Shown: piece by piece, positions 23,111 through 32,238 of the stretch
Numbering within the stretch: position 1 is the first letter of the stretch
How the letters are laid out: each line of letters begins with the position of its first letter
From: Takakia lepidozioides
Lineage: Eukaryota; Streptophyta; Takakiopsida; Takakiales; Takakiaceae
Length of the DNA: 64,000 nucleotides
Direction: 5' to 3'
Assembly: GCA_030704615.1 (NCBI GenBank)
Contig: CM060732.1
Coordinates: forward strand, 50,015,053 to 50,079,052
Notes under the pieces: generated by a model
Database searches by the model: none
The model's input: only the letters and a program-made list of their open reading frames with translations
Told to the model about the DNA's origin: nothing
Position numbers and translations under genes: made by a program

Positions 23111-24629
23111 CTCCAACTCATCAGACGCTGGGACGGAAATGCCTTGAAATGTGAACACGTGGAGCAACGGAATTGCTGCACATGTCGGCACTCTATCTGA
23201 CTGAAGGGGCATGAGGCGGCGCGGCCTGACCGTTGGATAATGATGTTTGTTTTTCGGACGGCAGGCGTACCCTCAACGATTCGAATTTCGTAATGACGCA
23301 AACTCCACGAGGAGACACTTTCGTCCAACCCTTTCGAACCCAAGTGGTGCATCACCGCCGTTTCATCTACTTTTGTCGTGTCTCCTCAGTCACCCCTCTC
23401 GCGCCCTTTCCATCTGCACTCTTTGCCCTTTTCCCTCTCTCTGTTCTTCTTATGCTCGAACCTGAGAGGGGGGGAGTTCGTGCACCAGAGGAGACCTCGT
23501 CGCAAGCTCCGGAAATTATACTTCGGACGTAGGCCAATGCCGAAGGGGAGGAAGCAGATGCGTCTACAGGAGGAGATTGCCATCTCCGAGCAGCAGGCCA
23601 CTCAGGCAACCCAGCCACCAGTGAGAGCTCCATGCGATCGGGCTGCGCGCAGCTGATCGAGCACCGAACCCCCCATTTTGCTTCTGTAATTCTTAGACTG
23701 AATGCTAGGAGACTTGAATGCAGAACATGTTTGCATGCCTAACAGGAAAGGTGGACGTGCTGGAGGGATCGCAGGAATCCGAAGAGCCGCAGGAAGAGTC
23801 CGAGGAGCTAGCTGCAGCACGTACACCCACCCGATCCCCGAGCGCGGGTATTCCTGCCGGGCCTAGCCCTCTGCGATTCAAAGACGCGTCTTCGAAGGGC
23901 AAGTTCAAAGTCCCAGAGATCGACTCGCGTTCTTCGGTCATGGAGAATCGCCAGCAGGGGTCGGGCCCTTCTCCAGCAAAGTCGAAGAAGAAGCAGCCCG
24001 TCCCTCTACTGGCTTCTGAACCGGCTCAGGCCGATTCACCCCCCCCCAACGCGAATGAAGCAGCAGGGTAGAAGACAGATTCAATTGCAGCAGACACCTT
24101 CACCTGCAAGGATGAGGAAGCAGAAGGCAATCAGGGCGACGGCGAACAATCTCCCGCAAAACCGCTTCCACGAGCTGAAGCTCAGTTCCTGGAGGATTTC
24201 CCGCCTGCAGATGTTGGGGCCGACTCTGCTGCAGCGAAGGCAATGGGATCGACCGTTGATCTCGATTTGGTACCGGAGGAGGGTGCTGCCGCTCAACGTT
24301 CGCAGCAAGACCTCACACCGATGAGCAAGCAGGCCCGGAGGAGGCCTCTGCAATGGCAGAATTGCCCGCACACAGGCCCCAGAGTGCAGCTCCAGTTGAG
24401 GATGCTCCAGCTGCTCAGCCACTACCGGCACCTACAGACATGTCTCCGGAGGATTTCAAAAGTGCAGCGGATAAAATGTTGGAGGAGACACACAGTAGCA
24501 TTGGCAGAGTTCTGGGCAGCAGGGTATTCCAGCGGACTCTTCGAATCCCACTCTGTCGCATGGTCTCCCTTCCCATCGTCAGGCAGGCCCTTCCCGGAGA
24601 TGTGGATAAGCTCAAGTTCGCATTTCGAG

Positions 24630-24971
24630 AAGGGTACCGTCTGGATCGGCAGCGTTTTACGTTTCCATTGAGAATGAGGACGGCGAAACTCGTGGACCCA
24701 CTGCCGATGAATTGTCAACGTGGGATACCCACTGGCACACTCGCAACCACGAATTCGAGGCGACGCTGAAGGGTGATCCCGACTTCGGCCATATGTCGGG
24801 TAAAATGTTCTTTGTGTGGGACGGGAATCACCGACTTCTCGCCTGGTGGGAGTACATCAAGCAGAACCATGCCAAGCACATTGGCTGGCATTACATGGTG
24901 GAGTGTGTCATCCTCAAGGTGAAGGCGGCAGACTCCTCCCTGCTCAAGAATGCCATGGCGGACCTCAACTC
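24630..24971 (+). other. ParB-like domain segment of the methyltransferase gene
   Basis: Frame reading SIENEDGETRGPTADELSTW, then FGHMSGKMFFVWDGNHRLLA and WHYMVECVILKVKAADSSLL. The central DGNHRLLA motif and the helix after it resemble the phosphate-binding DGxHRxxA signature of the ParB N-terminal/sulfiredoxin fold. The exon ends at a GT donor at 24,972 whose splice (S codon split TC|G) continues the frame into VTENAYVHTH. Confidence 0.6.
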
Positions 24972-25001
24972 GTAAGATACTCATACCCTCCCTAGCACGT
25001 T

Positions 25002-25023
25002 CGAAATGCGGTGCCGCATTTCG
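25002..25023. repeat. Palindrome inside a methyltransferase-gene intron
   Basis: CGAAATGCGG-TG-CCGCATTTCG lies in the 112-bp intron 24,972-25,083. It is a near-perfect palindrome of the same family as the arrays. Confidence 0.9.
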
Positions 25024-26204
25024 GTTTCCATTCTGGTTTGTTTCCGTGCTTCCGTGTACTGAACTGGAGAGTGTGCCTTGCAGGGTCACTGAGAATGCGT
25101 ACGTGCATACCCACATGGCACATATGCTGTACAGGGTGAGGAAAACTGGTCTCACTGATCCGCAGATGTTTGCGGAAATGCTGGAGCCCGAGCTCATTCA
25201 GAAAGCCGTTGCAAAAACAGACCGGACATGGTATCGTCTCACTATGGATGGAATGGTGGAGGTGATATACGAAGTAAGTCGTCCTCCAATTTCCCTCTGC
25301 TCATCCTTCCCCAATTTCAGTAATGTTTCCACATGAATCGAATGTAACGCTTCTGCATGTTTTTGTTGGCAGTCAAATCAAGCTGGATTTGGCCCATGCC
25401 AAACGCTTCTTCATGGAAAGTGAGGGGCAGGTCAAAACGTTGCAGTCATTGACTGAGCACTTGAAGGAAGCCGGTGTCAAGTCCAGAACCAAATACAAGT
25501 CAAAGCTTGTGAAGCTGGTGGCAATTGCAGATCCGGCACTTGGAAAGGACTTCATCCCCGAGATTGCAAAACACTATTCTCGGGCCATGCAGCCGACCAT
25601 GCAATTGGAGAAACTGCATCACCTCTCAACGGCATGTGTGGAGGCGAAAGAGAAGGTGAGGTTTCAATGCACTGAAGTTCCTTCCTAGCAATAGCCACTC
25701 TCTTCCAGCTCCTGACATTGGATCGGAAATGGCAGACACGGTGGCTGTCGATCTGGAATGCATCCGAGAGCATAAGGACAATGTGGTCTTTTCCACTGGA
25801 AGTTTCCGACCCTGCAGTGGATGTGTGGCTCAACCGTATGACTTGGTGGTTCCAGGTAATTCAAGGTACTTCCCCAGATTTGCTTTTCTGACATGAATTC
25901 CCTGAACTGCTACGTGACAATGCATTTGGGAATCGCAGGTAATGTCGAATGCGAAGGAGCAAGTCGTAATGCACACAAATTCGTTCGGCTTGTACGTCAA
26001 ATGGGATGGAACACAGACATTGGAAGACTACGTGACACGTTTCAGATGTGCGTACAAGGACAACCTTTTCGCCAGAGAGCTACAGACAGCAAGAAGGAGC
26101 GTGGAGTTTACACATCAGGAGGGAGCGGGGAAAGCTGCAATGCGAATTGTTTACAGGTGAAGCACAGCTGCCCTTGTATGCGAAGCCTGGTTACGAGGTT
26201 TGTC

Positions 26205-26232
26205 TCGGAAATGCGGCACCGCATTCGCATTT
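26205..26232. repeat. Palindrome inside a second intron
   Basis: GGAAATGCGG-CA-CCGCATTCGC lies in the intron 26,157-26,302, which splices IVYR to YMKYVLLQ in phase. Confidence 0.85.
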
Positions 26233-27059
26233 TATGTTTTCGGTGGCACTCTGCCAGTAGGTTGGTCTCAACTTTTGCTCACGCATGCTGACTGCCTTGC
26301 AGGTATATGAAATACGTGCTCCTTCAGACAGGGGCCCTGGCTCAAGAGCCCCCGTTCTTCATGGCTTGGACCGTGGCGGGCCCAAGCTGTGTCTACACAC
26401 CCGAGATGCAGAAACAATGGCATCCCGCGCATCTCGTTGGATGCCCGTGGTACCTGGACATGTCTGGCGGTATTGTTGACGAGTCTGAGAAAGATCTGCA
26501 CGCCTTGGCAGAAGAGAAGAGAAAGGAAAGACGTGTCCCTGCTGGGCCAAAGTCGGCAAAGGAATCTGCTGCTCTGGAAGAATCCAGAAAGGCAGCTGAG
26601 ATGGCACAAAAGACGGTGGATGCAGCTGTGCAGGCCCAACAGAAGGGGTCGAAGAAGAGGACTCGCCAGCAAGGAGCAGCTGTTGTGACACCCGCCAAAA
26701 CGAAGAAGCAGAAACAGCCTGTTCAGGAAGAGGGTGAGGAAGAGGACTCCGATGGAGACTTTGCAACCAGCCCACCCCCCCAAACGCAGGCTGCCTCCCC
26801 TGTGCCCACCGTTGTCACGAGAGGCACGAGAACTGGCTCGGCAAAGAAGGCACTCTTCAACCCCCCAGGGGGCACCCTTTCGAGCCGGTGGAAATGAAGA
26901 GGCCGAAAGTGGCTCCCGAAACAGTAGTCCAGTGTGTAAATGAGAGTTTCTTGGCGGCTTTGGATGGACGGGCAGCCAAGTTGGCATACATGAAGACCAT
27001 GGAGGGTCTGAAGGGCAGAGCACTGAAGAAGGCGACTGCCGAAGAGCCTTCCGACACCC

Positions 27060-27990
27060 CAGGATTTCAGAATATGGTCTCGTTCTTTGAGAGGGTGTGT
27101 GCAGACAAGGATTGTAGGAGGGGCGGAAATGCCACCGAGTGGTCTTGCGATATGATCATCTTGGATATTCCGGACGGAGAGCCTGTGGAAGGACTGCAAG
27201 CTTTGCCATCTTGGAACAGGTACTCGGAGGACTTTTGGAAGAAAGGATTCGGGCTTGCCCGCATGGTTGGACGACAGAGGCTGTGTGGTTGTCCTGGCGA
27301 GCAGAGGAAAAAACACTCAGACAGGAATTGCGAAGTGGACCCGCAAGAGCGCCGTCCCGATTCTGAAAAAGAAGTGGACGTGCATCAACACACTGGGCCT
27401 TCGGTCGGAAGGGAAGAAGGTGATTACGACACTGGCACTCGTCCATTCATTTGCTTGGGTGTTTTCAAATGCGGTGCCGCATTCGGTTTCTAATCGTTTT
27501 CCCCCTGTGTATGCAGACGAAGCAGTTCGATGCATACTGCTTTGTGAAGGAACTCCACCTTTGCTTTCCGGAAGGAGGGAGGAAAGGTTGACCCGAACTG
27601 CGACCCACTCGATTACGACGTTCTGTTCAACAACGTTCCCAAGGAACTTCTCCCTCATAGCCTCACTTCAACGGAACCCCTGCGGTACTCACGGACTCGG
27701 AGCCCTGCCTTCATTCACAATTATGGAGACATGCACAGACGTGGAGGGCACAGTGCTCGACCTCATCTGTGGGACAGGTATGCAGAATCTTGATCTATGC
27801 TGTTCTGCAAATTCTCGTTAGGATGTAGTTCGCAACATCTGAAGCGCCATGTGGTAATGTGTGGATGGCATTGTAACAGGTGCCTCAATGTGGGCTGGGC
27901 GGTTTTCCGACCGGCACCTCTTTGCCTACGAGGAGGATTCATCCGTGTGGGGATCCCATCTGGAGGGGCTGCAACGGAATGTGAAGGCTC
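27060..27990 (+). other. Methyltransferase catalytic region
   Basis: Contains GFQNMVSFFERVCADKDC, motif IV-like MIILDIPDGE and the GCVVVLASRGKNTQTG segment. It continues with LRYSRTRSPAFIH and, after a one-base shift and one clean intron, VEGTVLDLICGTG joined to ASMWAGRF and LFAYEED. The glycine-rich CGTG loop with a following acidic (E)ED fits the S-adenosylmethionine-binding motif I and II of amino-methyltransferases. The family call is from motif order only. Confidence 0.62.
27463..27484. repeat. Palindrome inside a third intron
   Basis: CAAATGCGG-TG-CCGCATTCGG lies just before the TATGCAG acceptor that opens TKQFDAYCFVKEL. The donor of this intron is less certain (GTCCATTC or GTGTTTTC). 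Confidence 0.8.
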
Positions 27991-28779
27991 CCGACAGAGC
28001 GGAAGTCTCCTCGGATTCGTCGGAGTCCGAGGAAGACACAGTGGACATTGATGCGGAGGAGAACCCGGAATACGAGTGAGTGCAAACATTGTAAGTTTGC
28101 AAAGCCTTCTGGGTCATTTATGTCAAACGAATTTCCCGACTGTGGTTCTCATTAGTCTCGTTGATGATTGTCATGTGCAGGATTGCAGGGTCCGGGTCGA
28201 AACATGTAGGGCCTACACTTCCTGCCAGGAAGAATGTCCCGTTCTTTGCGAGGGCCGACTTCATGACGAGCCCGTGAGGGACTACTCCCTTCCTAGTTAT
28301 GCAGCTAAACTCGCAAATACAGCGATTAGAAGAAGTGAGAATCCCAGTAAAGTAGAGCAGATTTTGGAGAGGGCTAGGGAGGACAGAAGGATAAGGAAAG
28401 AGTTGGCAGCAGCTCAGACAGGTAGACGGGTACGAAAGTACATATGTGATTCAGCGGATGAGAGCGACGCAGACAGGGAGGAAGACGACCCAACGGAGGT
28501 GAGATGGACAGTTCCGCAAGGGGAAGATGGGATTTTCGAAAGCCTGGCCAACGAGCAGTCCGCTGGAGATGAGAGAGGCACTGAGGGGGTGGAGGAGGAG
28601 CAGGACAGTCTAGAAACAGGATGAGGATTCGGATGATTTTCAAGATTAATAGAATTTTAATGAAGTCTCTGTAAATGTAAATTCTCTTCCAGAGTATATA
28701 AAGGAAATTCTGCCCGACATTCGTGACCCCTCTCCAGTGTGCATTCCAGCCACACAATCGCCCAAACCACGACGCTCCC

Positions 28780-29490
28780 AAAATCAGAAATGGGGCACCG
28801 CATTTCCAAAACAGGGGAGGGACTAATTTTCCATTTCAATGTTGGCATAGTAAAAAGTAATCTGAATTGGAAATGCGGTGCCGCATTTCCAAAATTTCCT
28901 TTGTCCACACGCCAGTTTTGGCCTCTCCCGCTCATTGCATGGATGCCACCACGCTTACAGAGGTCGAACAAGAGGTCGACAAGGAGCGAGATGGCGGATT
29001 GAAAATGCGGTGCCGCATTTCATATTGGGGATGGTCGTTGTTCGAACTGCAGGCCCATCAGCAAAAATTGGCACCGCATTCCATTGTAAAAAAAAGTCGA
29101 TGACGGACATGGAAATGCGGCGCCGCATTTCCAGAACGGACATCGCAATTTGTCCATTTGCAGACCCTCTCTCGGAAATGCGGTAACGCATTCCATCGCG
29201 CTGGTCGGAAATGTCACACTTTTCGAAGTGTTGGACGGAAATGCGGCACCGCATTCCCTTGTCCAAAAAGAAGTTTCCATTGCCAAGCTGGAAATGCGTC
29301 GCCGCATTTGCAATGCCAACCTCGTTTTCTGATCAATTTATAGACCCGTGTTGGTATTTCGTGTACCTGGACGGAAATGATGCACCGCATTTTCTTGTCC
29401 CACATGGAAATGCGGTGCCGCATTTCGATGTCCGACATGGAAATGCGTTATGCCGACATGCGGTGCCGCATTTCAATGTCCGACATGGCG
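28780..29490. repeat. Second palindrome array, about 11 copies
   Basis: Copies of the same GGAAATGCGG-YR-CCGCATTTCC palindrome lie near 28,797, 28,879, 29,015, 29,121, 29,185, 29,247, 29,301, 29,385, 29,415 and 29,467, with a half-copy near 29,070. Spacing is less regular (about 30-135 bp) than in the first array, and copies are more decayed. The array sits between the 3' end of the methyltransferase gene and the 3' end of the leftward gene at 29.7 kb. Short ORFs here merely translate the palindrome (repeated GNAxPHF/CGxAFP). Confidence 0.9.
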
Positions 29491-29720
29491 TTACTCTGGT
29501 ATATTCTTGACAACTCACATACCTCTGCTATATTCATCCGGACAGACACATTGTAGAAATGAGACATCAAATTGTAAACAGTGGGCCAATTCCGACAGTT
29601 ATTCAACACAATGAAACACATCATACAGAAGTGAGGTACGATGGGTTTATTGATCGGACACGATGTCTCACATTTACCAACTGCAGACAAAACTAAGCCC
29701 TTCCTCCTTCTACATGGGCT

Positions 29721-30245
29721 TCACCAAGTCGACGGAACTTCGATACCCCTCAAAGGGCACCTCGAGGTAAACTGCAATTCGGTCGTTCTGCTGCCCTTGC
29801 TGGAGCCGACGACAATGTCATGTCCATCAATGATACCACCATCATACATTGACAAGGTCACTGTGGGCCTCATGTGCCGTGCGATTCGTCTTCGCAACTC
29901 AGCCGAATGTCTCCATACACTGGAGCGGAGTGATCTGCACGTATATAGTTTTCCCCGGTGCCGTCCTCCCTGGTCCACTGGCAGCAGTTGCTGCGTGATC
30001 ATCCCTTTCCAGCTTGGTATATCGAGGTCAACAATTTTCAGGACCCACGGACCGCATTGACCCTCACCTCGCTCAAAGCGGTAATAGCCCTCCAGATACT
30101 CCATTGCGCGCAAAGACTCTTGCTTGATTCCAGCAGCGTCTGTGAAAACAGAGAGCCAGACAATGATGTCTCCTGATTCTGGTTTGAACATAGCATAATC
30201 GTGGCCATGATAAGGGCAGTCGGCTGGATTTCGGCGGCACGGCAT
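29721..30245 (-). CDS. Unknown protein, paralogue 1 of a divergent pair
   Basis: An intact 174-codon ORF starting MPCRRNPADCPYHGHDYAMF, then SGDIIVWLSVFTDAAGI, AMEYLEGYYRFERGEGQCGP and WVLKIVDLDIPSW. Its C-terminal half has LSMYDGGIIDGHDIVV and ends RGIEVPSTW. No known domain is recognised; it looks like a compact, mostly beta-strand cytosolic or nuclear protein without signal peptide or membrane segment. It shares its whole layout with the ORF at 30,783-31,346 on the other strand. The two diverge from a 537-bp intergenic stretch carrying one palindrome. Both lie inside the MULE-like element, so a role in its life cycle is plausible but unproven. Confidence 0.6.
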   Translation of the reverse strand: MPCRRNPADCPYHGHDYAMFKPESGDIIVWLSVFTDAAGIKQESLRAMEYLEGYYRFERGEGQCGPWVLKIVDLDIPSWKGMITQQLLPVDQGGRHRGKLYTCRSLRSSVWRHSAELRRRIARHMRPTVTLSMYDGGIIDGHDIVVGSSKGSRTTELQFTSRCPLRGIEVPSTW

Positions 30246-30501
30246 CCTTGAAAAAGTAGCGGAGTACGCTCAATGACAGCAGCTCCCGGATGGAGGAGGA
30301 GCAGCGCGGTGGCTGGAAAAAGTTCAAGCTAACGCTGCAATTCCTCACAAACACTCCAGGGCACATTTAAATTTCCCCCCTACAGGATCCTGGACCGATG
30401 AAGATTGGCTGCTGCATGAATGTAGCCGTTTCCCTACCCTGCCATGCAAACTATGGGTCACTGCCAGGTGGGCCGATAGCCACTGGACACGACGAAGTCC
30501 A

Positions 30502-30540
30502 TCCCTCTTCGATGTAAATGCGGCGCCGAATTTCCATCCG
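30502..30540. repeat. Degenerate palindrome between the paralogue pair
   Basis: TGTAAATGCGG-CG-CCGAATTTCC at about 30,513-30,535 is a diverged copy of the array palindrome. It sits in the bidirectional promoter region of the two paralogous genes. Confidence 0.75.
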
Positions 30541-30782
30541 GGGGATGGACTTCGGTGGCAGATCTCAAACTATAACTTGTTGATGAGAAAGATGTATGGG
30601 TTCATCCACCGCTGGCGTGATGAACACGTTCCACCTCCGTCGGTGGGTACGTGTGACCCAGATGCTCCATTATTGGAGGCCGGACTGCTCTTCCGCTTCG
30701 TATCATTTCAAAATCTAAGGGCTTCGTAGCTGTCCGCAAGGTCATCGGCATCCAAGTCGTCCTCAGGTCCTCCTTTGCAAGG

Positions 30783-31346
30783 ATGCCGTGCTTCCGGAAC
30801 CGGGACGACTGCCCCTTTGGAGGCATCGATTATGCAATGTATTCGGCCACATCGGGAGACATTGTTATCTGGTACACAGATTACACAGAAGATACTGGTT
30901 CGATTGTGGAAACATTGGTGGCTTTTGAGTATATCGTAGGCCACTACGCCTTCGAGCGGGGTGACGATCTTGGTCTGAGGAGTCCGTGGCTCCTGCGCAT
31001 CCTCGATTCCGATTTTCCCAGCTACGACGGTCACCCATGCAGAAGAAGGCGCACTGCTATGCTGTTGCGGTGGAACTGCTGCCACTGGACGTGGGTGGAC
31101 TCCATCGGAGAGACCTATTCTCCTCGAGGAGTGCGCTCCTCTTCTCCATTGTATGGGGACATTCGCATTGGTGTGGACGACGAAAACGTGAAGATTTCCA
31201 TATTCGATGGTGGTATGATTGAAGGGCAGGACATTGTGGTGAACATCACTAGGGGCGGTACAACGGCTGCAATCGACTTTACATGGAGGAGCCCCATGAC
31301 TCATGAGCTAGTTCTGAGAGCAGTCGAAGTCCCATTGACAACGTGA
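30783..31346 (+). CDS. Unknown protein, paralogue 2 of a divergent pair
   Basis: 187-codon ORF starting MPCFRNRDDCPFGGIDYAMY, then SGDIVIWYTDYTEDTGSI, AFEYIVGHYAFERGDDLGL and PWLLRILDSDFPSYDG. After a stretch that looks frame-displaced (about 31,030-31,130), it realigns with its paralogue at ISIFDGGMIEGQDIVVNITR and ends RAVEVPLTT. About half the aligned positions match the protein at 29.7-30.2 kb, including the MPCxRNxxDCP start, the FERG block and the DGGxIxGxDIVV block. Function is unknown. Retention of two recognisable copies in one element suggests an element-specific role. Confidence 0.6.
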   Translation: MPCFRNRDDCPFGGIDYAMYSATSGDIVIWYTDYTEDTGSIVETLVAFEYIVGHYAFERGDDLGLRSPWLLRILDSDFPSYDGHPCRRRRTAMLLRWNCCHWTWVDSIGETYSPRGVRSSSPLYGDIRIGVDDENVKISIFDGGMIEGQDIVVNITRGGTTAAIDFTWRSPMTHELVLRAVEVPLTT

Positions 31347-31746
31347 CTTGTATTCAGTAGGCACAGGGCTCAAGATTTGATGGCACAATCAGCACAGTAG
31401 ACGTGCTTCAAATGCAATTCATGTGGATCAATAAAAACCTCATTGTGCCCTCTTTTTATTCTATTCTGTGTCCATCGTTCCGAGAATGCGTCATTGCTCA
31501 TTTCGTTTGGGATTGGGAGTGTGGGTGAATTTTGCAAATGGCTGGTAGGCTGAAATGGGCCCCCATTGTACAGAGCAGTACCACCCTACCATTCGCGAAA
31601 CATTGCCTTTCAATATATAATTCTAAATAACATTGCCGAACCTCCTTCATCGGGAGGTCCTTCTCCCCCTATGACCGTGGCACCCTAAACCCTATTCCCG
31701 CGGACACTCATTTCCGGAAAATAGTGCTGCTCATGTTTTTTTCCAC

Positions 31747-31807
31747 ACTTACGACTCTGCTCATGGCTCATGCCGCTCATGGCTCATGGCTCATGAAATA
31801 GCAGCCC
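31747..31807 (-). repeat. Right terminal inverted repeat of the MULE-like element
   Basis: Reads inward on the minus strand as GGGCTGCTATTTCATGAGCC, followed by CATGAGCC and CATGAGCGG units, mirroring the left end. The duplicate target CCATTTCGA follows at 31,808. Confidence 0.85.
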
Positions 31808-32185
31808 CCATTTCGATGCACCTCCCCTGTGGCGCTTACCCTGCAGCCATCCTTCCTCTCCTTCCATCTCCTTCCCATTGTTTCATGGCATGGCGTCGTT
31901 CCTTCCTCAGCTCTGATGTCCGTTTCCTGCCCCCATGCTCGGGAGCAGCGCCGTCATACGTTTGGGGGGTGACTGATGTGTGCCGGAGGGGGAGGCCGTA
32001 TGGAGATTTGGAGGCCCCCATTGTGCCTGCAACTCAGGAAGCCAGCGCCACGACCCCGAAGCAGGGGGGCTCCCATGGTGCACTCTGTTGTGGAGACCAT
32101 CCGCAGGGGGTGGGTGCCAAGGTTGGTGTTGGTTGGCATTGTGTGGTGGCTATGAGGCTTTGCTGCAGCTTCACTCCCCCTTCCG
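31808..32185 (-). pseudogene. CACTA-A Ptta gene: exon 2, 5' half
   Basis: Opens at 32,185 after a TTTTTGGCAG acceptor. In overlapping frames it contains a Pro-rich part (IRPPPPAHISHPP) and a basic helix (ELRKERRHAMKQWEGDGRRG) corresponding to KKERANALRRANRRARQRQ in CACTA-B. It ends at the MULE insertion with TGEVHRN, which continues as GAINAG at 16,576. In-frame stops separate the pieces. Confidence 0.6.
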
Positions 32186-32238
32186 CTGCCAAAAACATCC
32201 CACACACAGGTGCATCATTTGTATCCTACTGAACACAA

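Larger units (their letters stand above)
23537..28624 (+). pseudogene. ParB-like domain plus beta-class amino-DNA methyltransferase, multi-exon
   Basis: Start MPKGRKQMRLQEE. Exon 1 (23,537-23,620) splices in phase to 23,724. A long acidic, disordered N-terminus follows (in-frame TAG at about 24,069, frameshift near 24,310). A ParB-like motif, FFVWDGNHRLLAWW, lies at about 24,809-24,850; in ParB/Srx-fold proteins DGxHR binds nucleotide. A 400-residue middle part spans introns 24,972-25,083, about 25,275-25,372 and 26,157-26,302. Then comes a methyltransferase core with motif IV-like CDMIILDIPDGE (27,147-27,182), a strand-like GCVVVLAS, and a C-terminal motif I, VLDLICGTGASMW. The last is created exactly by splicing intron 27,778-27,879 and is followed by LFAYEED. 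The IV-then-I order is that of N4-cytosine/N6-adenine (PF01555-type) enzymes. DIPD replaces the usual (D/S/N)PP(Y/F/W), so activity is uncertain. An acidic tail ends at 28,624. Several one-base frameshifts are present. Confidence 0.68.
16586..31807. mobile_element. 15.2-kb MULE-like element carrying a DNA-methyltransferase gene
   Basis: Terminal inverted repeats share CTATTTCATGAGC and continue as clusters of CATGAGC motifs on the left (16,599-16,690) and right (31,750-31,797). A 9-bp near-duplicate target site flanks it: CCATTTCCA at 16,577-16,585 and CCATTTCGA at 31,808-31,816, a length typical of Mutator-like elements. Deleting the element plus one duplicate joins the host Ptta exon in the same frame. 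Cargo from left to right: a leftward SWIM-finger transposase (17.4-20.8 kb), a palindrome array (21.4-23.1 kb), a rightward ParB-like/DNA-methyltransferase gene (23.5-28.6 kb), a second palindrome array (28.8-29.5 kb) and a divergent pair of paralogous unknown genes (29.7-31.35 kb). Confidence 0.85.
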
